Assembly: GCA_943356485.1 (NCBI GenBank)
Contig: CALRFD010000001.1
Coordinates: 55,085-105,333 of the forward strand
DNA: 50,249 bases
Direction of reading: 5' to 3'
Origin: Patescibacteria group bacterium
GTDB taxonomy: Bacteria; Patescibacteriota; Microgenomatia; Daviesbacterales; UBA10151
The notes beneath the pieces are model-generated. The model had not been told where the DNA came from. It ran no database searches and worked only from the letters and a program-made list of their open reading frames with translations. The translations under genes and the position numbers were made by a program. This document shows positions 39,952 through 48,166 of this stretch, piece after piece. Each line of letters starts with the position of its first letter. The first letter of the stretch is position 1.

Positions 39952-41793
39952 TCACTTAAGGTCTACAGTATAAATCTTTGATCCGTCCAAAAGATAGACT
40001 TTTTTACCCTGTTCATCTACTGCCAGATCGCTAGCCTGACCAAACTTACTTCCATTCATCTGCCCCTTGTAGCTGCCAGTCTTTGTTAAAATTAAGAGCC
40101 TGGAGTTGCCGGAATCCAAAACATATAAATTATCCGTATCTGAGGAAACAAAGAAATTCTTCGGATCTTTAACCGGCTTATCCAAACCCTGCAACCCGAA
40201 ATTGTCTTTATCTCCTTTTGTAAACCTGATAATCTCTCCCCCGCTCTTCATTACATAAACTGAAGATTCAATCTGCATCCTTAAGGCATTAGAAAAATCT
40301 GTCTTTGTATCTTTACTTAAGTATTCCCTGGCATCTGAATATCCATCTGAGGTTGGAAGGTACTTCCAAATCTGATTCTTAGTTGAGTCCAAAAGATAAA
40401 TATTACCTGCAAATCCATAAACATCAACAATCGTTCCTAGCGATGAATCTTTTTTGGCCACCTGAGTTATTTTTTGATTTGTGGTGTCTATCTTTAACAC
40501 CCCTTTATCCCCAGAGTAAACAAAAGCTAGTCCTCCGTTTAATGAAGCGTTCGCTGCACGTCCTAACTGCTCTGAACCAGCCAGAATCTGATTGCTCTTT
40601 TTAGAAACATCAACTACGACCAGGGTTCCAACGGATGGGTCAAGCAGTAAAAGTTTACCTGAAGAAAAATTTAAATATTGAGCCCTGAAATTTTTCTTAA
40701 CCAAATCCATATCTAAAAATAGCGGAAAATCAGATACGGAAATTTGCTGCAATATAGAAGAGGAGTCATTGTCTATCTGCATCTTTAAATTACGAGCCTC
40801 AGAATCTGAAGGCTTTAAACCCAGAGCCTTACTGATCTTAGTTTTGGCTGAATCTAGCTTATCCTTTGCCTCTTTTGGACTGAGCGTTGATAAATCATGC
40901 GCCGCCTTAAAATCATCCTTGGTCTCGCTTAAAATTTGGTTAAATAAGACCTCCTTTTGCTGATCTTTTGATAGTTTATATTTATAACCCAACCCGCTGA
41001 TAATTATTACAATCAAAATAACAGCCACGACTAAGCGCCCTCTACCACTGCTTGGAAAGCGGGACTTTAAAACTAGTAGCTTTTTAAAAACGGTTCTTAA
41101 AAGATCTGTCATTTTTTTAAACTTGGAAATATCATTAAAGACTTGCGTGGATAGCTCATATGTATCTTCTTTTTGTATCTTTTCAGGTGCATCAGCGTTA
41201 GGTATAACTTCCTCCTGCTCCTCTTTTAAAATCTCAACCAACAACCCTGCCAATCCGTTATCTTCCGGCTCAGAGGAACTAACCCTGGCCGTTGTTTCTT
41301 CTTCAAACTCATCCAAAGGTAGACTTAATGATTTTGATAGATCGTCTGCTAAAAAATTTACCAGACTGTTCGTCGCAAACAAAAGCCTGTCCCCTTCTTG
41401 CACAAACCCAGAGATAATCTGGCCTTCTGAGCCTACTGATAAAAGAGGTGAGAGTTTGTCCCCTCTTTTAAGGTATAAATAAACACCTTTCTTGCCTATT
41501 ATGTATAAAACTTTCCCTACTATGGTGGCTAAGCTCAAACTAAAGCTACTCTCCTCCAACTTTTTCTCCGCTTCCTTAAAAGCTCCGGAAAGATTATCAG
41601 AAGGGCCTGCTTCCAGATCGAAATAAAAATCTGAGATCTCTGATAAAATTTGCCTGCCTTTAGTAAAAGCATCATCACAGGTAAGCTCCAAAACAGCAAA
41701 AAAAGCATGATCCCCATCCCTAATAGTGGAGCTGACTAAGGATGCTCTCTGATCTGTATTTAATCCAATAACCTGAGCTACATTCAATTTCAT
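39952..41793 (-). CDS. Membrane protein with PP2C-like and propeller regions
   Basis: The 613-residue protein has three parts. The N-terminal 190 residues (RDGDHAFFAVLELTCDD, then VGKVLYIIGKKGVYLYLKRG and FVQEGDRLLFATNSLV) resemble a PP2C/SpoIIE phosphatase fold but lack a clear set of metal-binding Asp residues. A single membrane helix lies at about 256-273. The C-terminal 250 residues contain repeats such as NLYVLDSGNSRLLILTKTG, like an NHL or beta-propeller outside the membrane. It may sense an external ligand and signal inward. The start overlaps the preceding gene as ATGA. Confidence 0.65.
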   Translation of the reverse strand: MKLNVAQVIGLNTDQRASLVSSTIRDGDHAFFAVLELTCDDAFTKGRQILSEISDFYFDLEAGPSDNLSGAFKEAEKKLEESSFSLSLATIVGKVLYIIGKKGVYLYLKRGDKLSPLLSVGSEGQIISGFVQEGDRLLFATNSLVNFLADDLSKSLSLPLDEFEEETTARVSSSEPEDNGLAGLLVEILKEEQEEVIPNADAPEKIQKEDTYELSTQVFNDISKFKKMTDLLRTVFKKLLVLKSRFPSSGRGRLVVAVILIVIIISGLGYKYKLSKDQQKEVLFNQILSETKDDFKAAHDLSTLSPKEAKDKLDSAKTKISKALGLKPSDSEARNLKMQIDNDSSSILQQISVSDFPLFLDMDLVKKNFRAQYLNFSSGKLLLLDPSVGTLVVVDVSKKSNQILAGSEQLGRAANASLNGGLAFVYSGDKGVLKIDTTNQKITQVAKKDSSLGTIVDVYGFAGNIYLLDSTKNQIWKYLPTSDGYSDAREYLSKDTKTDFSNALRMQIESSVYVMKSGGEIIRFTKGDKDNFGLQGLDKPVKDPKNFFVSSDTDNLYVLDSGNSRLLILTKTGSYKGQMNGSKFGQASDLAVDEQGKKVYLLDGSKIYTVDLK

Positions 41794-42023
41794 AATATTG
41801 ATAATGCTAAAAAGATTAAACCCAGCGCAACGAATGCATGAATTATCGCAAAAACCCTAACTACCGGAGCAATACCTGTTGTTAGTGTCTTTCCCATTAA
41901 ATCTACCTGCCTGACTATAAGCAGAGAAAAGATTGCATAAAATATCAGCAGAATTAATACGGCTACTTTACCAAAAAACAAAAAATAGCCGTTGTTCAAT
42001 AAATCAACTGTTGTCGAGGGCAT
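41790..42023 (-). CDS. Small two-helix membrane protein, 77 residues
   Basis: I do not recognise a family. It has two hydrophobic helices (about 12-36 and 52-75). The start overlaps the upstream PH-domain gene by 1 bp, and the stop overlaps the downstream gene as ATGA, so the three genes are translationally coupled and probably form one membrane complex. Confidence 0.7.
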   Translation of the reverse strand: MPSTTVDLLNNGYFLFFGKVAVLILLIFYAIFSLLIVRQVDLMGKTLTTGIAPVVRVFAIIHAFVALGLIFLALSIL

Positions 42024-42589
42024 TAAACTCCTCCTTTAAAATCCTGATGCTGATGGGGCACCTTAGCTAAATCCAATATCAAATCTGCAACTTTGGAAGG
42101 CCTGGGCACATCTTTCATAGTAATCGCAACCTGAGCTCCTGCGGTTTGTATGGAAACCCTTCCGAAATTAAAAATAGTTCCAATAATTCCTGCTGTCACT
42201 GAGTCTGCTTCTTCAATCCGATCCAGTGGAGCCAAATCTATTGCTTTATAAAGCAGGTACTGAAAGTTAATATCTACTATCTTTTCATTAGTTATTAAAA
42301 TCACATTAAAATACCAGTATAAAAACCCTTCATAAACAATAATTAAAACCAGCAGGTAATCAATAATCAAAAAGATCAACAGAAAGGTTTGGGGAATTAG
42401 ACTTAAATTAAAACCAAGCAAAGGCATAATTCTCGGCGTAAGAAAAGGCAGGATAAAAAGTATAATCGAAGTAACGATCCAGGGAATATTTGTAATTGGA
42501 TGTGCCCGAAGTAGCAGGATGATCTTCTCATTTGGATCCTGACCTTCAAAATTACAATTTTCTGGGTTTTCAACAAATGCAGGAAACAT
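42023..42589 (-). CDS. Membrane protein with bacterial PH domain
   Basis: The 188-residue protein has two membrane helices (about 35-55 and 65-92) and a following bacterial PH-like domain (YWYFNVILITNEKIVDINFQ, then PLDRIEEADSVTAGIIGTIF). The pattern matches DUF304/YdbT-type proteins, whose exact role is unknown. First gene of a three-gene coupled operon. Confidence 0.75.
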   Translation of the reverse strand: MFPAFVENPENCNFEGQDPNEKIILLLRAHPITNIPWIVTSIILFILPFLTPRIMPLLGFNLSLIPQTFLLIFLIIDYLLVLIIVYEGFLYWYFNVILITNEKIVDINFQYLLYKAIDLAPLDRIEEADSVTAGIIGTIFNFGRVSIQTAGAQVAITMKDVPRPSKVADLILDLAKVPHQHQDFKGGV

Positions 42590-42654
42590 TATGCCAAGTA
42601 TATCACTTTTATAGAGGCTAGTCGCTAGAGTCAGGAATTCTAAGATATTAGCAA

Positions 42655-44436
42655 TTATTTCTGTTCGAAATTAAAGAGCGGGCCAACTATTTGAATATTA
42701 GCCGGAGCACGAAGGTTAAAAAAGTTTTTAAAATCAGTTCCGTTAACACTGGTTGAGCCAGCGTCTCCTGAAATATTTACCGAAGTAACCCTACCCCCAT
42801 TCGTATCAAAGGATACATTTATACTTGAGACACTGCTAAACGCTTTTACTCCCCTGTTTTGCAGTTCGCTTCTGATTTTTCCGCCGTCCCAAGTATCTGT
42901 GCCATCAGGATTTGGTTTGTCCTGTTGCGAAAGATGGTTTTGAGTTCCCGAATCAGCCTTTGCAAGCAAAATAACATTAATAATATCTGCCAGCTCATCA
43001 GACTTTAACCAGGCTGTTTTATTATACTGCGCCCTTGCCCCCCAATCACAATAAAACCAGGGGGAATTACGATCATACGCGGATGAAGCAAGATCGGAAA
43101 AGCTACTTACAGAGGAGGATGTATCAGTTGCATGTTTTGTCCATCCCGTACTACTCCAGCCAACTTCAGATGAAGACAAAACATAACCTCCATGAGTCGA
43201 AGAAAACCAGGCTTTAATTGGAGATCCGCCACTGGTTAAAACAACCCCTTTTGTCGCATCCACTGCAGATTGCCAGTTACCGTCATTTATCTCCTTTTTA
43301 ACAACCTGACACTGCTGAGACGGACAAATAGCACTCTGGCCATTGTTTGTATAGGACAAGGCATAGGATCTGGCGGCAATTGCCTGAGCTTTCAGTGCCT
43401 CCATTGGCCAGCCGGCAGGCATCTCGTAAAGATGTTTTACATAATCATCTATATTCCAGTTTTCGTCAAACGACTGCCCATATTCATTACTGCCTGCAAC
43501 ATGGATATTTATGCCTGTGTTATATCCTGTGGTGTAATCTGCGCTGTAATAACTAGACAAGATCTGCTGTGCACTTTGTCCAGCCTCAGCCCTGCCTTTT
43601 GCCCCCCATTGATTTAAACCTACCCTGTTAGGCACTCCATATGTAAAAGCTGCAAATCTGGGGGAAAAACCCGGGTCTATACTGCGATCATCTACACATC
43701 CACCCTGCATAGTATAAGCAGAACGGGGGATATTTAATGATGCCAGCTTTTGGGCAATTATGGCTTGCTGTTTAGCAGAAATAGCAGCAATTTGACCGGC
43801 TAAGTCTGCCTGATACGCTTTTGCTTTTTTAATTTCCCCATTTAGAAACTGGGCGTTTTTATCTACATCTGCCTGCAAAGAAGCCAACCTGAGCTTATCT
43901 TTTTCCAATTTGGCTTTTTGGGTCAATAAATCTACCATATCGCCAGTAATTGAGGTTATCACCTGCTTATCCTCTCTCGTGACACTTTGTCTATAAGAAA
44001 GCTCCCTAAATAGATCTCCGGCTTGGATAGACGAGAGAATAACAATTAACGGATCAGTTAAAAATGAGCGGATATAATATGCTTTTACTCTTTTTTCAAG
44101 CAAAGCCTGCTGCAGCGCCAATTTATCTTCCCTGATATCCAGCTCTTTTTGCTTGGCACTAATATTGGCAGATAAATTATCAAGATTTGTTTGTATTTGA
44201 GCAAGTTGGATCTTTAAAGAATCCAGCTGACCTTCCAGAGGTTTGGTGGCTTTGACAGAAAGTTCGCGGGAGTGGTTTAGCTGGTCAATCTGTTTTTGCA
44301 GATCCTCTATTTCATCAGCATGAACTGCAGAAGTCAAAAGGTAAAAGGTAAAAGTCAAAAGTACAAGTGAAAATGCAAAAGTTTTAAGAGATTTTAAATT
44401 TTGAATTGCAATTTTGAATTTTACGCGGGCAAACAT
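42655..44436 (-). CDS. SpoIID/LytB-domain protein with coiled coil
   Basis: The 593-residue secreted protein has a signal peptide (residues 1-40), a long coiled coil (about 42-230, like CwlO or EnvC regulators) and a SpoIID domain (about 270-590). The motif MEALKAQAIAARSYAL is diagnostic for SpoIID, and SSTHGGYVLSSSEVG is the second conserved part. SpoIID acts on peptidoglycan as a lytic transglycosylase or amidase enhancer, so a role in cell wall remodelling or division is likely. The signal peptide's hydrophobic core (LVLLTFTFYLLTS) is encoded by an AT-rich dispersed repeat of TCAAAA/TTTTGA units at 44338-44425. Confidence 0.85.
   Translation of the reverse strand: MFARVKFKIAIQNLKSLKTFAFSLVLLTFTFYLLTSAVHADEIEDLQKQIDQLNHSRELSVKATKPLEGQLDSLKIQLAQIQTNLDNLSANISAKQKELDIREDKLALQQALLEKRVKAYYIRSFLTDPLIVILSSIQAGDLFRELSYRQSVTREDKQVITSITGDMVDLLTQKAKLEKDKLRLASLQADVDKNAQFLNGEIKKAKAYQADLAGQIAAISAKQQAIIAQKLASLNIPRSAYTMQGGCVDDRSIDPGFSPRFAAFTYGVPNRVGLNQWGAKGRAEAGQSAQQILSSYYSADYTTGYNTGINIHVAGSNEYGQSFDENWNIDDYVKHLYEMPAGWPMEALKAQAIAARSYALSYTNNGQSAICPSQQCQVVKKEINDGNWQSAVDATKGVVLTSGGSPIKAWFSSTHGGYVLSSSEVGWSSTGWTKHATDTSSSVSSFSDLASSAYDRNSPWFYCDWGARAQYNKTAWLKSDELADIINVILLAKADSGTQNHLSQQDKPNPDGTDTWDGGKIRSELQNRGVKAFSSVSSINVSFDTNGGRVTSVNISGDAGSTSVNGTDFKNFFNLRAPANIQIVGPLFNFEQK
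44338..44425. repeat. AT-rich dispersed repeat encoding a signal peptide
   Basis: The stretch is made of irregular short units such as AAAAGTC, AAAAGGT and TTTTGAATT. It resembles the repeat at 46528, 48035 and 45753. Read on the minus strand it encodes the hydrophobic part of the SpoIID-protein signal peptide. Confidence 0.6.
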
Positions 44437-44475
44437 CGTCCTAAAATTCTACCACGAACTTACCCCTTGACTCTA

Positions 44476-44545
44476 GCCTGCCCGCAATGCTCCTCGCCCG
44501 AAACACTTCGCATACCGATGCGAGCGCGCCTGCGAGGCAGGCGGG
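44476..44545. repeat. GC-rich hairpin between divergent genes
   Basis: GCCTGCC (44476-44482) and GGCAGGC (44536-44542) pair, with CGCATACCGATGCG as an inner hairpin. It is much richer in GC than its surroundings. The core GCCTGCC/GGCAGGC also occurs in ccsB near 2225-2250. Confidence 0.65.
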
Positions 44546-44585
44546 ACACTAGCCACTAATCATCAGTTGTGCTAAGCTAAATTTA

Positions 44586-45746
44586 ATGTCCAAAATTACT
44601 GCTACTCTCTTCCGGATATTTACCTTCTTTTTGTTTATTGTTTTAACAACCGGTAATACTTATGCCTTGGATGCCTGCAGGGAGCTTCAGGTGACTCCAA
44701 CCCCTGGCGGTTCTTTAACGACTAATTCTGCCAGCGCGTTATTTACGATTGATGTCGGAAATGCCAGGGCCACTGGGTTTAGTACCTGGAAGATGAGATT
44801 TGACTGCGGCATACATCCAGGAGATACTGCCAGTATAGATACCAGCGGCACTAAAATTTTCTTAAATAGAATAACCGGTACTTTTGCCTGCGAGTTTAGT
44901 TCAGGAGTGCATAATATCATTGTCAGCGCTATTGTAAATGGATTGGAGATAGATCAATGCACCAGTAGTTATAGCGTTAAAGACCCAACTCCGCAATGCA
45001 AGCTTGCTATTACTCCTGATACAGGTATTACCTCAGCTACTGCGATTACCGTTTCCGGCAGCAACTTAAACCCAAGGAGCACTCTAAACCCGCTAGGATA
45101 CGGACTTTTTTTTGACAATAACTTAGCCTCCTCAAATGTTGAAACAGCCGGCCAAACAACCTTTTCCGGTTTTGTCATCCCCACTCAGTATTTAACACCA
45201 GGATTACACCAACTAGATTTACGCTACCCTGATGGAAGCATAACCAGTGACTTAATTAATCTTCTTAGATATGCGCCTACCCCTTTTTACTTCTTCTCTG
45301 ACCATAAGTGGGCAAATGTTTACGGCGAACCTTTATGTTTTACCTCTTTTAAGGTTGGAACCCCGGCTGATCCGGGAGAATCTGTGACTGCCGGCACCGG
45401 GGGTAAAGTACCGACCGGACCGGTCATAACCGGTGGAGGAAAAACCTGCGGAAGCGACCCGGCTAATCAGGGAATTGATACAGCGATTGGTTGTATTCAT
45501 ACCAGCCCGGTAGGGTTTATGAAAGATTTCTTAAGGTTTGTTATTGGCATCTCAGGCGGATTAGCCTTTTTAATGATGCTTTTGGGATCATTTGAGATGA
45601 TCACCTCTGCCGGAAACCCGGATTCTTTGAAAAACGGCAAAGACCGCTTTACCAGCGCGATAATCGGGTTATTGTTTATAATATTTTCAGTCCTACTGCT
45701 ACAAATCATCGGAGTAGGGGTATTGAATATTCCAGGATTCAGCTAA
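44586..45746 (+). CDS. Secreted protein with C-terminal pilin-like two-helix domain
   Basis: The 386-residue protein has a signal peptide (about residues 1-27), an extracytoplasmic region of about 280 residues with Ig-like beta character (CKLAITPDTGITSATAITVS then FSGFVIPTQYLTPGLHQLDL), and a C-terminal pair of membrane helices (about 313-336 and 360-380). This last part, GSFEMITSAGNPDSLKNGKD between the helices, matches the TrbC/VirB2-like domain of the following genes. It is probably the largest member of the type IV secretion/pilus operon, with an exposed head. Confidence 0.75.
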   Translation: MSKITATLFRIFTFFLFIVLTTGNTYALDACRELQVTPTPGGSLTTNSASALFTIDVGNARATGFSTWKMRFDCGIHPGDTASIDTSGTKIFLNRITGTFACEFSSGVHNIIVSAIVNGLEIDQCTSSYSVKDPTPQCKLAITPDTGITSATAITVSGSNLNPRSTLNPLGYGLFFDNNLASSNVETAGQTTFSGFVIPTQYLTPGLHQLDLRYPDGSITSDLINLLRYAPTPFYFFSDHKWANVYGEPLCFTSFKVGTPADPGESVTAGTGGKVPTGPVITGGGKTCGSDPANQGIDTAIGCIHTSPVGFMKDFLRFVIGISGGLAFLMMLLGSFEMITSAGNPDSLKNGKDRFTSAIIGLLFIIFSVLLLQIIGVGVLNIPGFS

Positions 45747-45750
45747 AACC

Positions 45751-46158
45751 ATGATATCTCAAAACTTAAATGTCAAAACTCAAAACTATAACTCAAATCT
45801 CAAATCTAATGATGTAAAAATAAGGTCATACAAATTCTCTCTATACACAATTCAATTCGTTAACAAACTACCAAATAAAAGAGCCTTTTGGTCAATTGGC
45901 GATCAGCTACTCCGTGCCGCAACCTCAATTGGAGCAAATTTGATAGAAGCAAAAGCATCTAGTTCTAGACGCGATTTTATTAAATTCTACGAGATAGCTT
46001 TAAAATCTGCTAATGAAGCAGCTTATTGGCTCTGCCTATTAAGAGATTCCTATAGTGAATTAAGGTCTGAATGTGAGATATTATTAAAAGAGTTACAAGA
46101 AATTAGTAATATGTTGGGATCAAGTGTTTTAACTCTAAAAGGAAAGAAAAAGTTTTGA
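45751..46158 (+). CDS. Four-helix bundle protein (S23 family)
   Basis: The 135-residue protein belongs to the S23 rRNA intervening-sequence family. YTIQFVNKLPNKRAFWSIGD, then LLRAATSIGANLIEAKASSS, and RDFIKFYEIALKSANEAAYW are its standard helices. The first 22 or so residues (MISQNLNVKTQNYNSNLKSN) are encoded by repeat sequence and may be a false extension. Family members occur inside rRNA spacers in other bacteria and as an accessory protein (bAvd) in diversity-generating retroelements; no reverse transcriptase is present here. It separates two genes of a pilin-like operon and is flanked by imperfect inverted repeats. Confidence 0.88.
   Translation: MISQNLNVKTQNYNSNLKSNDVKIRSYKFSLYTIQFVNKLPNKRAFWSIGDQLLRAATSIGANLIEAKASSSRRDFIKFYEIALKSANEAAYWLCLLRDSYSELRSECEILLKELQEISNMLGSSVLTLKGKKKF
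45753..45812. repeat. AT-rich repeat, left flank of S23 gene
   Basis: The stretch is made of ATATCTCAAAACTT, TCAAAACTC and CTCAAATCT units. It is matched in imperfect inverted orientation by 46155-46197. Confidence 0.65.
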
Positions 46159-46197
46159 GATTTTAGATGTAGATTTGCGATTTGAGATCTAAGCTTT
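46155..46197. repeat. AT-rich repeat, right flank of S23 gene
   Basis: TTTTGAGATTTTAGATG and GATTTGAGATCT are the reverse complements of CTCAAAA/AGATCTCAAATC-type units on the other side of the gene. Confidence 0.65.
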
Positions 46198-46207
46198 GAC
46201 ATAAACT

Positions 46208-46528
46208 ATGAAACAATTAGCACAATCGATACCAGGTTTACAGGATGCGTTTAAGGCCAACCCAGCTCCGCAGTTTAAAAATTTGGGAGATATTTTATCA
46301 GGCATAATAAATATTACTCTTTATGCAGCGGTATTTTTAGCCTTTTACTGGCTAATTTGGGGGGCATTTCAATATATCGTTGCTAAAGGCGAAAAAGAAG
46401 GACTGGCTAAAGCCAGAGCAAAAATTACCTGGGCTTTAATCGGACTGTTATTTATATTTATGTCATATTTTATTGCCAGGTTTGTTGGCCAGGTTTTAAA
46501 ACCAAGTACAGGAGGGTTGCCGTTTTAA
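46208..46528 (+). CDS. VirB2/TrbC-like pilin subunit A, 106 residues
   Basis: The small protein has two membrane helices (about 34-55 and 78-98) joined by a basic cytosolic loop, VAKGEKEGLAKARAKIT. This is the VirB2/TrbC pattern. The repeated IWGAFQYIV-x-KGEKE motif is shared with the four genes that follow. It has no clear cleavable signal peptide. It overlaps the next gene by 1 bp. Confidence 0.78.
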   Translation: MKQLAQSIPGLQDAFKANPAPQFKNLGDILSGIINITLYAAVFLAFYWLIWGAFQYIVAKGEKEGLAKARAKITWALIGLLFIFMSYFIARFVGQVLKPSTGGLPF

Positions 46529-46659
46529 TGAAACTCAAAACTCAAAGTTCAAAGTTCAAATCTACATCTCAAATTTCAAAGGTTTTAAGATTTTTAACTA
46601 TAGTTCTGACATTTAACATTTGCGTTTTGAGTCTACCCCTCCCTGTTTTTGCCCAGGTT
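46528..46659. repeat. Duplicated signal-peptide DNA, copy 1
   Basis: About 130 bp match 48035-48166 closely; the central part from ATCTCAAATTTC to GCGTTTTGAG is identical. The 5' part consists of CTCAAAA/GTTCAAA units like the dispersed AT-rich repeats. Confidence 0.85.
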
Positions 46660-46947
46660 AAGATAGGCGATGTATTTGGATTCGGTGATATCCAATCTGT
46701 CGGGCAGCTAACCTCCAACCTTGTCACACCTGTATTTTCCATTGCTGCTGTTTTAGTAATCGGCTACTTTTTATATGGAGCTTTTAATTACCTAAAATCA
46801 GAAGGAAACAAAGAGAGCTTAGCAGCAGCAAGACAGATGATTAAACATGCAATAATCGGATTTATAATATTAATACTCTGCTTCTTTGTCTTGCAGTTTT
46901 TGCTTTCAACCTTGTTTGGCGCATCTAAATTTAATACAATATTTTAA
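46528..46947 (+). CDS. VirB2/TrbC-like pilin subunit B, 139 residues
   Basis: It has a signal peptide (FLTIVLTFNICVLSLPLPVFA) then two membrane helices (about 70-88 and 108-130) with the loop KSEGNKESLAAARQMIK. The signal peptide region is nearly identical in DNA to that of the VirB6-like gene at 48035. It overlaps the upstream gene as TAATG. The mature protein should be about 97 residues, similar to VirB2 pilins. Confidence 0.8.
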   Translation: MKLKTQSSKFKSTSQISKVLRFLTIVLTFNICVLSLPLPVFAQVKIGDVFGFGDIQSVGQLTSNLVTPVFSIAAVLVIGYFLYGAFNYLKSEGNKESLAAARQMIKHAIIGFIILILCFFVLQFLLSTLFGASKFNTIF

Positions 46948-46959
46948 TCACTTAAATTT

Positions 46960-47304
46960 ATGCTTATAGCAGACGATATACAACAAAAATTCGGCACCAT
47001 CTCTCCGCCGCCGCAACTGCAAAATTTAATCGCAAAAGATCCAACCGGAGCAGGCGGGATCAGTACGTTTTTATCAAGCCTAATCGCCTTAGCTTACTCC
47101 GGCGCTGCCATTGTTTTAATCTTTATGCTGCTTTGGGGAGCCTGGGACTGGTTAATCTCTGAGGGAGAAAAAGAAAAATTACAAAATGCGCAAAGAAAAA
47201 TCATCAGCGCGCTGATCGGTATTGTGCTTTTTGCAATTGCTTTTGCTGCAATAGAAGTACTCGGCCAATTTACCGGCTTTAAATTTTTTGCAGGCCAAAA
47301 CTAG
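46960..47304 (+). CDS. VirB2/TrbC-like pilin subunit C, 114 residues
   Basis: It has two membrane helices (about 38-62 and 82-104) joined by the basic loop ISEGEKEKLQNAQRKII, and the shared LLWGAWDWL motif. There is no cleavable signal peptide; about 35 polar residues precede the first helix. It is 12 bp downstream of subunit B. Confidence 0.78.
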   Translation: MLIADDIQQKFGTISPPPQLQNLIAKDPTGAGGISTFLSSLIALAYSGAAIVLIFMLLWGAWDWLISEGEKEKLQNAQRKIISALIGIVLFAIAFAAIEVLGQFTGFKFFAGQN

Positions 47305-47308
47305 TAAC

Positions 47309-47338
47309 TTGACAACCGTTTTATTTTATGACTATCAT
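47309..47338 (+). promoter_or_regulatory. Internal promoter before pilin subunit D
   Basis: TTGACA at 47309-47314 and TATCAT at 47333-47338 are 18 bp apart. The ATG at 47348 lies 9 bp past the -10, so its message would be leaderless. It may give extra expression of the distal genes. Confidence 0.6.
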
Positions 47339-47347
47339 TAAACTACT

Positions 47348-47674
47348 ATGATAAAAGAAGTTTTAGCAGCTAATCAAATAGATATAACTCCCCCAACCCA
47401 AGGTTATACTGATTTAGGCGTATTTATTGGTAATTTTATATCTTTAGCTTTTGCTGTAGCAATACTCGTTGTTTTAGTAATGCTAATTTGGGGTGCTTTT
47501 GAATGGATTGTTTCAGGCGGCGACAAAGAATCAGTTGGTAAAGCCAGGGGCAGAATTATCAATGCTTTAATTGGTTTAGCTGTTTTGGCTGTAGCTTTTG
47601 CACTCGCCCGGGTATTTGGCCAATTTATTGGATTCCCCGATATTAGTCATATTATTATTCCAACTCCAAAATAA
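47348..47674 (+). CDS. VirB2/TrbC-like pilin subunit D, 108 residues
   Basis: It has two membrane helices (about 25-50 and 70-92) with the shared LIWGAFEWIVSGGDKESVGK loop and a short proline-containing tail. It has its own promoter, so it may be made in larger amount than its neighbours and could be the main structural subunit; that is an inference. Confidence 0.8.
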   Translation: MIKEVLAANQIDITPPTQGYTDLGVFIGNFISLAFAVAILVVLVMLIWGAFEWIVSGGDKESVGKARGRIINALIGLAVLAVAFALARVFGQFIGFPDISHIIIPTPK

Positions 47675-47689
47675 TTACTAATTCTTGAT

Positions 47690-47974
47690 ATGGGCGGCCC
47701 ACCACCAGCAGGAACAGATCAAATAGAAAAAGTATTTTCCAGCGTGGTTTCTGTGATGGTTGGTTTAGGATTTATTGCCCTGCTGGTAGTGCTTTTGGTT
47801 GCCGGATTTAGGTATTTAATGTCCGGCGGCGAACCAAAAGCCATCCAGCAAGCCCATCAAACAGCGATGTGGGCGATCTTAGGATTAGTTTTTATGGCTC
47901 TTGCCTGGCTGGTCTTACAAATGATCAAAGTATTTACCGGAATCGATGTCACGGTATTTAGTGTCAGGATCTAA
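47690..47974 (+). CDS. VirB2/TrbC-like pilin subunit E, 94 residues
   Basis: It has two membrane helices (about 20-42 and 62-85), with loop MSGGEPKAIQQAHQTAM in place of the KGEKE form. It is the shortest of the five. It follows subunit D by 15 bp and precedes the VirB6-like gene by about 60 bp. Confidence 0.78.
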   Translation: MGGPPPAGTDQIEKVFSSVVSVMVGLGFIALLVVLLVAGFRYLMSGGEPKAIQQAHQTAMWAILGLVFMALAWLVLQMIKVFTGIDVTVFSVRI

Positions 47975-48034
47975 AATTTAATCGGGGTTGAAAAGAATTC
48001 TCTTTTGTTCTACTGTTAATGAATGAACGCTTTA

Positions 48035-48166
48035 ATGAAACTCAAAGTTCGAAACTCAAAGTTCAAAACCATATCTCAAATTTCAAAGGTTTTAAGATTT
48101 TTAACTATAGTTCTGACATTTAACATTTGCGTTTTGAGTTTACCCCTCCCTGTTTTTGCTCAAGTT
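48035..48166. repeat. Duplicated signal-peptide DNA, copy 2
   Basis: This is the partner of 46528-46659. Differences cluster at the 5' end in the CTCAAAGTTCGAAACTC units, with a few silent changes near the cleavage site. Confidence 0.85.

Noticed and set aside
45751..46158. Accessory gene of a diversity-generating retroelement
   Set aside because: No reverse transcriptase, template repeat or variable repeat was seen nearby, so the S23-family protein alone does not support this.
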